Source: JBIOXB01 sp050732395 | GTDB lineage: Bacteria > Zhuqueibacterota > Zhuqueibacteria > Zhuqueibacterales > Zhuqueibacteraceae | Length of the DNA: 64,000 nt | Assembly (NCBI GenBank): GCA_050732395.1 | Contig: JBOHQX010000404.1 | Span: forward strand, 62,001-126,000 | Direction: 5' to 3' | Shown here: positions 7,685-16,208 of the stretch, in pieces | Layout of the letters: each line of letters begins with the position of its first letter | Numbering within the stretch: position 1 is the first letter of the stretch | Made by a program: the position numbers and the translations under genes | Notes under the pieces: generated by a model | Database searches by the model: none | The model's input: only the letters and a program-made list of their open reading frames with translations | Told to the model about the DNA's origin: nothing

Positions 7685-9577
7685 ATGAACAGCAGCGATC
7701 AGAATCAATCTACCTCAGATCAAGACCGCGATCAGACGGGTCTCAATTATAGAACGTTGCTCCGCCTGTATAAGGCGTTTGGCAAGTATTACAAGCGGCA
7801 CTGGAAGCTCATGGCGTCGGTGTATGCCGGGCTTTTGTTTTCCATCTTTCTCGCTTTGTTGACGCCCTGGCCGTTGAAGCTCATCCTGGATTACGTCATT
7901 CCACAAAAACCACTGCCCGCGGATGCTGCTTTCTTGACCTGGCTGGTGGGGCAAGACCTGCAATTGTTGCTGGTGACATTGGTGCTGGCCTTCATCGCTC
8001 TGCAAGTCTGTGAAAGCGTGGTCACCTATTTCTCCAAGGTGGAGATGCTCACCCTGGGAGAGACGATTGTAACGGAGATCCGCGCTTTTGTTTTTGCCCA
8101 TTTGCAGCGGCTGTCATTGTCTTTTCATGAGTCGGTGCGCTCCGGCGATCTCGTTTACCGGTTGACAGCGGACATCAATGACCTCAAGCCGGCGTTGGTT
8201 GATCTGCCACAGAATTTCATCTATCGCCTGGCCGTAATAATCTCTCACGTCGGCCTGATGTTGCTGCTGGAATGGCGCTTGGCGCTGCTGGCCTTCAGCG
8301 TCCTTCCGCTGTTATATGCCGCACACCGGCGTATCGGTACCGGAGTCCACAGTGCGACCAGGAAAAAGAAAAGCAGGGAAAGCGAGATCAGCGCTCTGGT
8401 GGCTGAGAACGTCACCGCCATGGCATTGGTGCAGGCGTATGGCCTCGAAGGCACGCAGCAGGCGCGCTTTGTACTGGAAAATCGTGCCAGCCTGGCCTCC
8501 GGTGTGGAAGCCATGCGGCTTTCAAAAATATTCAGACGCATCAACGTCATGTTGGTGGCTTGCGGAACCGCCGGCGTGGTGTATTGGGGCGGCACTCTGG
8601 CCATGGAACAAGCAATTTTGCCCGGCACGATGGTATTGTTTGTTGCCTATCTGCGCAAACTTTATGGCCCGTTGGATAAGCTCGCCGAGCTGATGCTCAG
8701 CGTGGCCAAATCTCAGGTGGCGGGTGAGCGCCTGCTGCAGTTGCTGGAATGCGACATGGTCATGCAGGACGGGCCCAAGGCCGTTCCTGCTCCCCGATTC
8801 AAGGGCGACGTTGCGTACCGCAAGGTCAGCTTTGGCTACGCCAAAGGAGAGCCTGTGCTGAAGGATATCGATTTTGTCGTTGAGGCTGGACAGACCGTGG
8901 CGATCCTCGGGCACAACGGCGCCGGCAAATCGACACTCATCAGTTTGCTCCTGCGCTTCTACGACCCGCAGAAAGGGCGAGTCCTGATCGATGGACGCAA
9001 TATTCATGAATTCGAGCTGCAGTCGTTGCGGGACCAAATTACGGTCGTCATGCAGGAAGCGAGGTTGTTCAACAAGACCGTGCGTGAGAACATTGGTTTC
9101 GGCAAGATTGGCGCGACGGATAGAGAAATCATGCAGGCGGCCAGGCTCGCGCAGGCCCATGATTTCATCATGCGGATGCCGGATGGATATGACACGATCA
9201 TATACGAAGGTGGAGAGAATCTCTCCGGGGGCCAGAAACAACGCCTCAACCTGGCGCGCGCCATCATTCGCAACACGCCGATCGTGATTTTGGACGAGCC
9301 GGCCACGGCTGTGGATGCCGAAACCGAAGCCAAAATCCACGAGGCCCTGCAGGCACTCACGCGGGAAAAAACGACTTTTATTGTCGCCCACAAATTCTCC
9401 ACTGTGGCGCATGCGGACAAAGTTCTGCTCTTGTGTAAAGGTCGAATTGCTGCTTATGGCACACACGAGGAATTGCGGCGTACCAGTCCGGCATATCGAG
9501 GAATGTATGCATGGCAATTTGGCCGGCGATTCGAGGTTGTAAATGAGCGGGCCGAAGTCTTGTCCAGGACCGGATGA
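7685..9577 (+). CDS. ABC exporter (type IV, fused permease-ATPase), subunit 2
   Basis: 630 residues with the same layout as the preceding exporter: membrane domain (about 35-335) then ATPase. Walker A is GHNGAGKST (about 409-417), with Asn replacing the common Ser; signature NLSGGQKQ; Walker B VILDEPATAVD; H-loop AHKFST. All catalytic positions (Lys, Asp-Glu, His) are present. It is about 50 percent alike by eye to subunit 1 throughout, so the pair is a tandem duplication that could work as a heterodimer or as two homodimers. No peptidase C39 domain precedes the membrane part, so it does not process a double-glycine leader. Lipid-linked glycan, glycolipid or modified peptide are possible cargoes. 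Confidence 0.88.
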   Translation: MNSSDQNQSTSDQDRDQTGLNYRTLLRLYKAFGKYYKRHWKLMASVYAGLLFSIFLALLTPWPLKLILDYVIPQKPLPADAAFLTWLVGQDLQLLLVTLVLAFIALQVCESVVTYFSKVEMLTLGETIVTEIRAFVFAHLQRLSLSFHESVRSGDLVYRLTADINDLKPALVDLPQNFIYRLAVIISHVGLMLLLEWRLALLAFSVLPLLYAAHRRIGTGVHSATRKKKSRESEISALVAENVTAMALVQAYGLEGTQQARFVLENRASLASGVEAMRLSKIFRRINVMLVACGTAGVVYWGGTLAMEQAILPGTMVLFVAYLRKLYGPLDKLAELMLSVAKSQVAGERLLQLLECDMVMQDGPKAVPAPRFKGDVAYRKVSFGYAKGEPVLKDIDFVVEAGQTVAILGHNGAGKSTLISLLLRFYDPQKGRVLIDGRNIHEFELQSLRDQITVVMQEARLFNKTVRENIGFGKIGATDREIMQAARLAQAHDFIMRMPDGYDTIIYEGGENLSGGQKQRLNLARAIIRNTPIVILDEPATAVDAETEAKIHEALQALTREKTTFIVAHKFSTVAHADKVLLLCKGRIAAYGTHEELRRTSPAYRGMYAWQFGRRFEVVNERAEVLSRTG

Positions 9578-9606
9578 GCCAGCACAAAAGAAACAAAGAG
9601 AATGCG

Positions 9607-9657
9607 CGTTACACTTTACACGTTACACGAATACGGTCTAACGTGTAAAGTGTAACG
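9607..9657. repeat. Palindromic hairpin repeat, family A copy 1
   Basis: Arms 9607-9625 and 9639-9657 are perfect inverse complements (core GTTACACTTTACACGTTA), with a 13-base loop. It lies between the second ABC exporter and the third kinase gene. The same sequence forms the hairpin at 60587-60643 and half of it occurs at 35308-35322, so this is a dispersed family rather than a one-off. It may act as a terminator, a transcript end protector or a REP-like element. Confidence 0.8.
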
Positions 9658-9737
9658 TGTAAGGCCGTATCTGCCATTGGATATTGCGAATGGTTCGCAG
9701 CGGGCGACGAAGCGTCAGTCAATATGGAGATTTCAAA

Positions 9738-11168
9738 ATGCAATTTCAGGATTTGGCACTCCCGCATCTCGCTACGGCTATGGACGTTTCCGCCATGCGA
9801 GAGCAATTCGGCCGGCATTTACGCGCCGCCTGCCCCGCTCTGGAATGGGAACCGACGCAATGCGTGATCGAAAGAGTCTACTACCGGCCGGCACATCATT
9901 GCGGAATTCTGTATCGTTTGACGCTGCGTCATTTTTCCGGCCGGTACGCCGATGAATGGTTCTTTGGACGCATGCTCCCGCCGAATGGCGGCAGCGATCA
10001 GCTCGAACGGATCGGGCGCGGCATCAAGCCGGTTCATGGGTCGCATGAGTTTTTGCGGCCGGTGTCGCCCCTTGCCGTTTGGCATGGTTTGAACATGAAT
10101 CTGTGGATTTTCCCACAGGACCCCAAAATCAGGACTTTGTCGTACTTGACGGACCCCGAATTTGTCCGGCAGCAATTCGAAGCCAATCTCCCGGCCCTTG
10201 GTTTCGGCCAGAACGGCTCACCAGACGGGCCGAGGGATTGGCGCTGTACCAAACTAACGTATGATCGGGTCAAATATATGCCGGGTAAACGTTGCGTTCT
10301 ACGCTTTCACCTGAACGCTGACACGCCTGGCGGCGAGTCTCGGCGGATGACCTTTTACAGTAAGACTTATAGTGATGGCTGGAGCGCGTATCATTTCGCC
10401 ATGACGAAGTCGATCTTTGAGCAATTGGCAGCTCAAGGCAGCGAGGTCAATCTGCCGAAACCTCTTCTCCATCTGCATGGCTTTAACACTTATTGGCAGG
10501 CGGAATGGCCTGGAGACGCGCTGATCGATGTTCTTGCCGACCAGAATTGGGAGGAGTTATTTCCGCGCATCGCCGCAATGATAGCGTCATTGCATCGCAG
10601 TCGTGTCGAAGGTCTTCGCCCCGGACCCGAACCGGATGACGTATTGAATACCGCGATTGAAGACGGTGCGACGTTGGTTCATTTACTGCCGCAGTTTCAG
10701 CCCTTCGTGCAAACGGTGCTCGACGATTTGCAGGTTGAGAAAAGCATGATGACACGACAAACGATCCGGGCCGTGCCCATTCACGGCGCCTGCCGGGTTG
10801 AACAGATGCTGGTGCGAAATACAGAGCTGGCGCTAGTGGATTTCGACGCCGTGTCGAACGGCGATCCTTATTACGACCTCGCCGAGTTTATCGCCTCGTT
10901 GCAATATCTTGAGATTAGCCGCGAACTCTCTCGCACGCGACTTGAGCGCGCTGCCGAGTTGTTTTACCAGCACTATTGTGAGCTTGTGCCCGGGTTTCAC
11001 CGCGATGATCGCCGCCTCGCCTGGTATGCGCGGGCTTTTTTGATAACCAAGATGTTATCGTCTATAAAGAATCTCGACTTGCAAGCTTTGCAACGCCTCG
11101 AGCACGCTGGCTGTGATCTCATTTCCGGTGAGCGTGCAAAATCAAATTACCCCAGTGTTATAAACTAA
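9738..11168 (+). CDS. APH-fold protein with degenerate catalytic loop, probable pseudokinase (copy 3)
   Basis: 476 residues from ATG 9738, chosen because TGGAGA lies at 9725-9730; an upstream start at 9684 is possible but crosses a region without a ribosome site. The C-terminal half is APH-like: IHGACRVEQ at about residues 348-356, then LVDFDAVSNGDPYYDLAEF. The catalytic Asp of the HGD motif is Ala (residue 351), while the metal motif DFD...GDP...D is intact. The N-terminal half appears to be a second, kinase-lobe-like unit (RVYYRPAHHCGILYRLTL and DRVKYMPGKRCVLRFHL are alike), suggesting an internal duplication. It may bind nucleotide or sugar without transferring phosphate, or regulate its active paralogues. 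Confidence 0.65.
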   Translation: MQFQDLALPHLATAMDVSAMREQFGRHLRAACPALEWEPTQCVIERVYYRPAHHCGILYRLTLRHFSGRYADEWFFGRMLPPNGGSDQLERIGRGIKPVHGSHEFLRPVSPLAVWHGLNMNLWIFPQDPKIRTLSYLTDPEFVRQQFEANLPALGFGQNGSPDGPRDWRCTKLTYDRVKYMPGKRCVLRFHLNADTPGGESRRMTFYSKTYSDGWSAYHFAMTKSIFEQLAAQGSEVNLPKPLLHLHGFNTYWQAEWPGDALIDVLADQNWEELFPRIAAMIASLHRSRVEGLRPGPEPDDVLNTAIEDGATLVHLLPQFQPFVQTVLDDLQVEKSMMTRQTIRAVPIHGACRVEQMLVRNTELALVDFDAVSNGDPYYDLAEFIASLQYLEISRELSRTRLERAAELFYQHYCELVPGFHRDDRRLAWYARAFLITKMLSSIKNLDLQALQRLEHAGCDLISGERAKSNYPSVIN

Positions 11169-11185
11169 TTTAGGAGGATGCACAG

Positions 11186-12562
11186 ATGCTGGCGCGTTTC
11201 TTTAATTATTCTTTTCTAACCGTATTGTTGCTCGCCTCGTCGCTTCATGCTCAAGGGCTGCCTAATGAAATTGTCGTGAATCCCCACCGGTCCACTTCCC
11301 CCGTGGTCGAGGATGCTGACGACCCCGCCATTTGGATTCATCCGACCACACCTGCTCAAAGCCTCATTATCGGCACCGACAAGGGTAATTTCCCTAATGG
11401 CGGTCTGTTTGTCTGGAACGTGGACGGTAGCTTGCATCAGCGTTTGAACATCAATCATCCCAACAATGTTGACGTCCGATATGGCATGCAACTGCAGAGC
11501 GGCTTGATGGATATCGCGGCGGTTAGCTTGCGCGACGATAACGAGATTCGCGTTTACAAAATTGATCCAGTGACACGCACGCTTGCAGACCTCACGACTG
11601 CCGCCGGTATTCCGGTATTTTCCGACCCCTATGGCATTGCTCTCTACAAGCGGCCGGCGGACGGGGCGATATATGCCGTGGTGAGTAGCAGTGCCAGCGC
11701 CCACAAAACGCTTTGGCAATTGCTGCTTACCGATGATGGCACAAGTAAGGTACGCGGCACAAGAGTTCGCGAGTTCGCTCCGATTACCGACTTGGTTGAA
11801 GGTTTGGTGGCCGATGATGCCCTCGGCTTTCTTTATGTTTCCGAAGAAGGCCTGGGCGTTCACAAGTTCTATGCCGACCCGGATCGGGGCAATACGCGAT
11901 TGGCTTTGTTCGCTACCGATGACAGTATTACCGGTGAGCGCGAGGGGATCGCAATCTACCAGTGTGGCGACTCCACCGGATATCTCCTGCTTTCCAGCCA
12001 AGGTGATAACAACGTTAAAGTCTACGCGCGCGAGGGCGCCCCGGGCAACCCGCATCAGCATAACTTGCTGACCACCATTGTCACGAATGGCGCCACGCAA
12101 ACCGACGGTCTCGATGTGACCAGCCGCGCCACGCGTGCGGAATTTCCATATGGATTCCTGATCACCCACAATTCGCCGGGCAAAAACTTCCAGCTCTATT
12201 CCTGGGAGAATATCGCACAAACCCATCTGAAAATTTGTTCAAGCACGGTTGGGAATATCGGCGAACCGGCGGGGATACCGGTGGGATTTAAGCTAGAACA
12301 GAACCATCCCAATCCGTTCATTGCCGCGACGAATATCCGCTATGAGATCATTCAGGCCGGATACGTGACGCTCACTGTTTACAACCTGATCGGCCAGGAA
12401 ATTCGCCGGCTGGTGGATATGCCTCAGGCGCAGGGCAGCCATATAATACAGTGGGATGGCCTGGACACCCATGGCCGTCCGGCTCCGGACGGAGTCTATT
12501 TTTATCGCATTACATTTAACGCCGGCGAAGCCAGACGCAAAATGGTATTGTTGCACCCGTAA
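11186..12562 (+). CDS. Secreted beta-propeller phytase with T9SS/FlgD-like tail
   Basis: 458 residues. A signal peptide ends near LHAQG (about residue 24). The body matches beta-propeller (BPP) phytases: DADDPAIWIHP, NNVDVRYGMQL, LYVSEEGLGVHKF, GEREGIAIYQ, LSSQGDNNVKVY and TDGLDV, which carry the calcium- and phosphate-binding acids. From about residue 368 comes FKLEQNHPNPF...VYNLIGQEIR...GVYFYRI, a C-terminal sorting domain for type IX secretion (FlgD-like Ig fold). It should release phosphate from phytate or another phosphorylated polyol outside the cell or on its surface. A strong ribosome site GGAGG is at 11173-11177. Its place inside a glycosyltransferase and kinase cluster is unusual. 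Confidence 0.85.
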   Translation: MLARFFNYSFLTVLLLASSLHAQGLPNEIVVNPHRSTSPVVEDADDPAIWIHPTTPAQSLIIGTDKGNFPNGGLFVWNVDGSLHQRLNINHPNNVDVRYGMQLQSGLMDIAAVSLRDDNEIRVYKIDPVTRTLADLTTAAGIPVFSDPYGIALYKRPADGAIYAVVSSSASAHKTLWQLLLTDDGTSKVRGTRVREFAPITDLVEGLVADDALGFLYVSEEGLGVHKFYADPDRGNTRLALFATDDSITGEREGIAIYQCGDSTGYLLLSSQGDNNVKVYAREGAPGNPHQHNLLTTIVTNGATQTDGLDVTSRATRAEFPYGFLITHNSPGKNFQLYSWENIAQTHLKICSSTVGNIGEPAGIPVGFKLEQNHPNPFIAATNIRYEIIQAGYVTLTVYNLIGQEIRRLVDMPQAQGSHIIQWDGLDTHGRPAPDGVYFYRITFNAGEARRKMVLLHP

Positions 12563-12693
12563 CGCGGACCGGCCCAGCAGGACTCTGCGGCAGCCGGAAC
12601 CGATCGAGGAGATGCGCTTCTCGCAACGATGTAAAAATGACGCAGAACATGCACAGCCTGTTTCTGCAATTCTAATCGACTCAAGGTGGGCTC

Positions 12694-14070
12694 ATGAATA
12701 TCGCATATATCAGTACTGACTTCGGCGTTCCGATCTTCGGCCACAAGGGCGCTTCGATTCACGTGCGGGAAATGGTGGCAGCTTTTGCCGAGGCCGGCCA
12801 TTCGATTTGGGTGATTTCGCCAGCGATCGAAGATTGTGATGGCGGCAACGGCAACGGCAAAAAAAATGCAGGAGAGCTTTCAGTTTCGCCTCCCCTTCAC
12901 CCCTTCTCTTTTGTTCCGGCAAACCGTCCCCCGCTTTCCGCAGCCGTGCAGCAGCGGGTGACCTTCTTCCCCGCGCTGCCGCCGCGCGAGCGCCACTTCA
13001 AGCTCATGCATGAGCTGGCGGACCTTGACAAGTTCCTGGGTGTGAAAACCCGCATCCGGCAGGAGCTGCGGAATTTGCTCTACAATCTGACGCTGTACGA
13101 GAAGGCGCGCGACTACCTGTTGTTTTGTAACATCGATTTCATATATGAACGTTACACGCTGTCCAGTTATGCCGGCATTCGCCTGGCGCACGAGCTTGGT
13201 GTGCCGCATATTTTGGAGGTGAATGCACCACTCGTATTCGAGCAGCAAAAAATGCGCGGCCTGGAGATGAAAGCACTGGCGCAGGCACTCGAACACCGCA
13301 TTTGGAGCGAGTCCGATAAAGTGGTCGTAGTCTCACAGCGCTTGCGTGAGCTCGTTTCCTCTTGCGGCGTGCCGGAAGCACGCATATCCCTGCAACCGAA
13401 TGCCGTGGCTCCCAAGCGCTTTACGCTCTTGCATGAAAAAGGTGCTGAGATGGTACGGACGAAGTACCAGCTCGAGGATAAATGCGTGATCGGATTTGTC
13501 GGCAGCCTCAAGCCCTGGCACGGCGTCGAGACGCTGGTCGAGGCTTTCGGGCAACTCCGCACGGAGAATCCGCAGGCTCGATTGCTCATCGTCGGTGATG
13601 GGCCCGAGCGCGAGAATTTGGAAAAATATGCACACGCGCATGGCCTCGAGGACGCCATCATCTTTACTGGCAATATCTATCATGAAGATATCCCGTACTA
13701 CATTGCCGCCATGGACATCACCGTTGCGCCCTATATTCCCAACGATAACTTTTACTATTCGCCCATCAAGATTTTCGAATACATGATTATGGGCAAGCCG
13801 GTGATTGCCGCTCGGATCGGCCAGATACAGGAAGTGATCTCGGAGGATGAGACCGGCGTGCTGTTTGAGCCGGGCAACACGGAAGAGCTCAAGACCGGGC
13901 TCCAGAAGCTCATTCGGGACGCGCAGCTTCGCCGTGCGCTTGGCGAAAAGGCCAGAGATTGGGTGCGGCAGGCAAGAACGTGGGAGCAAAACGCCCAGCA
14001 GGTGATCAGGATTGCCGACGAATTGTTGGCGAAGCGTAACGGTTTCTCTGAAGAAAAGAAAAGAGCATGA
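12694..14070 (+). CDS. GT4-family glycosyltransferase
   Basis: 458 residues, GT-B fold. The N-terminal glyco_transf_4 domain begins MNIAYISTDFGVPIFGHKGASIHVREM, typical of GT4 enzymes that act on lipid-linked or cell-wall acceptors. The C-terminal domain shows VIGFVGSLKPWHGVETLVEAF, LLIVGDGPERENLE, and the donor loop YYSPIKIFEYMIMGKPVIA with the EX7E-type acids. A variable insertion of about 40 residues (NGNGKKNAGEL...) lies between early strands. It ends in an ATGA overlap with the next glycosyltransferase. Predicted retaining hexosyltransferase of the cluster's glycan; specificity unknown. Confidence 0.88.
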   Translation: MNIAYISTDFGVPIFGHKGASIHVREMVAAFAEAGHSIWVISPAIEDCDGGNGNGKKNAGELSVSPPLHPFSFVPANRPPLSAAVQQRVTFFPALPPRERHFKLMHELADLDKFLGVKTRIRQELRNLLYNLTLYEKARDYLLFCNIDFIYERYTLSSYAGIRLAHELGVPHILEVNAPLVFEQQKMRGLEMKALAQALEHRIWSESDKVVVVSQRLRELVSSCGVPEARISLQPNAVAPKRFTLLHEKGAEMVRTKYQLEDKCVIGFVGSLKPWHGVETLVEAFGQLRTENPQARLLIVGDGPERENLEKYAHAHGLEDAIIFTGNIYHEDIPYYIAAMDITVAPYIPNDNFYYSPIKIFEYMIMGKPVIAARIGQIQEVISEDETGVLFEPGNTEELKTGLQKLIRDAQLRRALGEKARDWVRQARTWEQNAQQVIRIADELLAKRNGFSEEKKRA

Positions 14071-15248
14071 AATTAACGACTTGCATCGTCACCGGCCAGT
14101 ATCCGCCGCAAATCGGCGGCGTCGGGCATTCGGCCTATCGCGTAGCCAACATGCTGGCGCGTTCAGGTATGTCGGTTCACGTCGTGGTGTTGGAGAAGCA
14201 TGCCGCGCCACTGCCCCTGGACGAAAGCATCGCCAGTGTGTCTGAAGGAGAGGTGTTGGTGCATCGGGTCAAAGTCTATTGTCCCAATCCCGAACGCGAA
14301 GGCCCCATCTCCGAGTCCGAGATCTTGACGCGCTACCATCGCGAGATTTTTCACGCCCTGGAGCATTTTCAGCGGCGGTATCAATATGAGGTGCTGCATG
14401 CTTTCTTCCTTCATCCTGCGGGCTTCGTTACCGGGCTGATTGGGCGGCTCTATGACGTGAGGGTTATCGTCTCTATTCGCGGCAACGACGTTGGCAAATA
14501 TATTTTTGATCCGCTGCGGCTGCCGTTCATCCGCGCTGCTTTGGAAAACGCCGACTATGTCACTTCGGTCGCGACCAGTTTGTTGGAGTTGGCGTCGCGG
14601 GCCCTTACGCCGCTTGTCGGAAAGGCGCGAACCATCCTCAATTCTATCGATGCCAGCCGGCTCTCTCCCCGCACCCGGCCGCCGTTGCAACTGCAAGGAA
14701 CGGTGATTGGCGCCAGCGGTTTGTTTCGTTACAAAAAAGGATTGCTCTATCTGTTCAAGGCGCTGGCGAGCCTGCAACGCCGCTGCGATTACACGCTGCT
14801 GCTGGCGGGCGACTATTTCAAAGAAGAAGACCGGCAATCGCATACGCAGTATCTGCACGAGTATTGCTTGCGCGATCGCACCATTGTTACCGGCAAAATT
14901 CCACCGGAGTGCCTGGCCGACTATCTGCAACTTCTCGACATCATGGTGTTTCCTTCTTTGTTCTCAGAAGGGTGCCCGCTGGCGCTGCTCGAAGGAATGG
15001 CGATGGGAAAAGCGGTGATTGGCAGCCGTGCAGGTGCGATGCCGGAGATTATTCGTGACCGTGAAAACGGCCTGCTCGTCAATCCCGGCTCGGCCGATGA
15101 AATTGCGGACGCGATCATGACTCTGGTCGAAAGTCCATCGCTGCGTAAGCGCCTCGCCGAAAACGCCGCCACCACGGCCCGCGCCATGACCCCGGAGCGG
15201 GAGTTGCGAGAATGGCAGGAAGTGTATGAGACCGTTTTGGATAGATGA
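14067..15248 (+). CDS. GT4-family glycosyltransferase
   Basis: 393 residues, GT-B fold. The N-terminus CIVTGQYPPQIGGVGHSAYRVANML is the usual glycine-rich acceptor loop of GT4. Donor-side motifs are VIGASGLFRYKKGLLYLFKAL and FPSLFSEGCPLALLEGMAMGKAVIGS, with the two acids spaced as in EX7E, then NGLLVNPGSADEIADAI. It overlaps the upstream gene by four bases and precedes the sigma factor by about 57 bases. Likely adds one sugar in the same pathway as its neighbour. Confidence 0.88.
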   Translation: MKLTTCIVTGQYPPQIGGVGHSAYRVANMLARSGMSVHVVVLEKHAAPLPLDESIASVSEGEVLVHRVKVYCPNPEREGPISESEILTRYHREIFHALEHFQRRYQYEVLHAFFLHPAGFVTGLIGRLYDVRVIVSIRGNDVGKYIFDPLRLPFIRAALENADYVTSVATSLLELASRALTPLVGKARTILNSIDASRLSPRTRPPLQLQGTVIGASGLFRYKKGLLYLFKALASLQRRCDYTLLLAGDYFKEEDRQSHTQYLHEYCLRDRTIVTGKIPPECLADYLQLLDIMVFPSLFSEGCPLALLEGMAMGKAVIGSRAGAMPEIIRDRENGLLVNPGSADEIADAIMTLVESPSLRKRLAENAATTARAMTPERELREWQEVYETVLDR

Positions 15249-15305
15249 ACGGCTCTTTGCCTTCCGCCGCCAGTGGAAAAGTGGAAACAATGGAGAGAAG
15301 ATTCA

Positions 15306-16166
15306 ATGCGGAATAAGACAAATTGGCCATCGGTGCGGAGATACCTGCGGGAAATCAAGGAATATCCTCCGCTTTCCGTCGAGGAAGAGTTCGAATTGGC
15401 GCAACGCATCCAGGAGGGCGATCAGTGGGCGCTGGAAAAGCTGATCAAAGCCAATTTGCGTTTTGTGGTGGCGATCGCCTACCAATACCAGGAGCGAGGA
15501 CTGCCGTTGCCGGATCTCATCAGCGAAGGCAACCTTGGATTGATCAAGGCGGCCCAGCGTTTCAATGCGTCACTGGGTTTTAAGTTCATTACCTACGCCG
15601 TGTGGTGGATCCGGCAATCAATTTTATTGGCATTGGGAGAACACGGCCGGCTCGTACGCGTGCCGTTGTATCGCCTGAATGAAATCAGAGAAATCCGCTC
15701 CGCCCGGCAAGTGCTGGAGCAGCGGCTCGAGCGCGAGCCCAGCCTCGAAGAGCTTGCCCAGAATTCGGCAATGACGACCCGGAAGACACTGGAAATTCTG
15801 CTGGCCTCCGCGGGCCATGTTTCACTCGATATGCCCGGCCCGGATCAAGGGAACGCGAGCCTGCTGGATCAGCTCGGCAGCGAGCAGCAATCTTCTCCTG
15901 AAACGGCGTTGCGGGAAAGATCCATGCAGGTCAAGATTGAGCACATGATTTCCACGTTGCCCTCTCGCGAAGCTGAGATCATTCGCATGTACTTCGGTCT
16001 CAATGGCGGCGCGCCACAAACACTCAAGCAGCTCGCAGCGCGCTATCGAGTGACACGCGAGCGCATGCGTCAAATCAAGGAAAGAGCGTTGATGCGCTTG
16101 CGCCGGCAGCCTTCGCTGCCGCACCGCCAGAGACTGGTGGCTTCTCCATCCGTGCAGTTTTCGTGA
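15306..16166 (+). CDS. RNA polymerase sigma factor, RpoD/SigA-like (group 1 or 2)
   Basis: 286 residues. It starts directly with region 1.2 (WPSVRRYLREIKEYPPLSVEEEFELAQRI), lacks region 1.1, then has region 2 (KANLRFVVAIAYQYQERGLPLPDLISEGNLGLIKAAQRF, FKFITYAVWWIRQSI), region 3 (RVPLYRLNEIREI...EPSLEELA) and region 4 with the helix-turn-helix TLKQLAARYRVTRERMRQIKERAL. Start ATG 15306 follows GGAGAGAAG at 15292-15300. Length and layout match the short RpoD of FCB bacteria. Whether it is the housekeeping factor or a paralogue dedicated to this cluster cannot be told here; its position between glycosyltransferases and a two-component system favours a specialised paralogue (inference). Confidence 0.88.
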   Translation: MRNKTNWPSVRRYLREIKEYPPLSVEEEFELAQRIQEGDQWALEKLIKANLRFVVAIAYQYQERGLPLPDLISEGNLGLIKAAQRFNASLGFKFITYAVWWIRQSILLALGEHGRLVRVPLYRLNEIREIRSARQVLEQRLEREPSLEELAQNSAMTTRKTLEILLASAGHVSLDMPGPDQGNASLLDQLGSEQQSSPETALRERSMQVKIEHMISTLPSREAEIIRMYFGLNGGAPQTLKQLAARYRVTRERMRQIKERALMRLRRQPSLPHRQRLVASPSVQFS

Positions 16167-16208
16167 GCGCTCGTTTTGCGGTTTTTATTTTCAATTGATA
16201 TCAAGACC

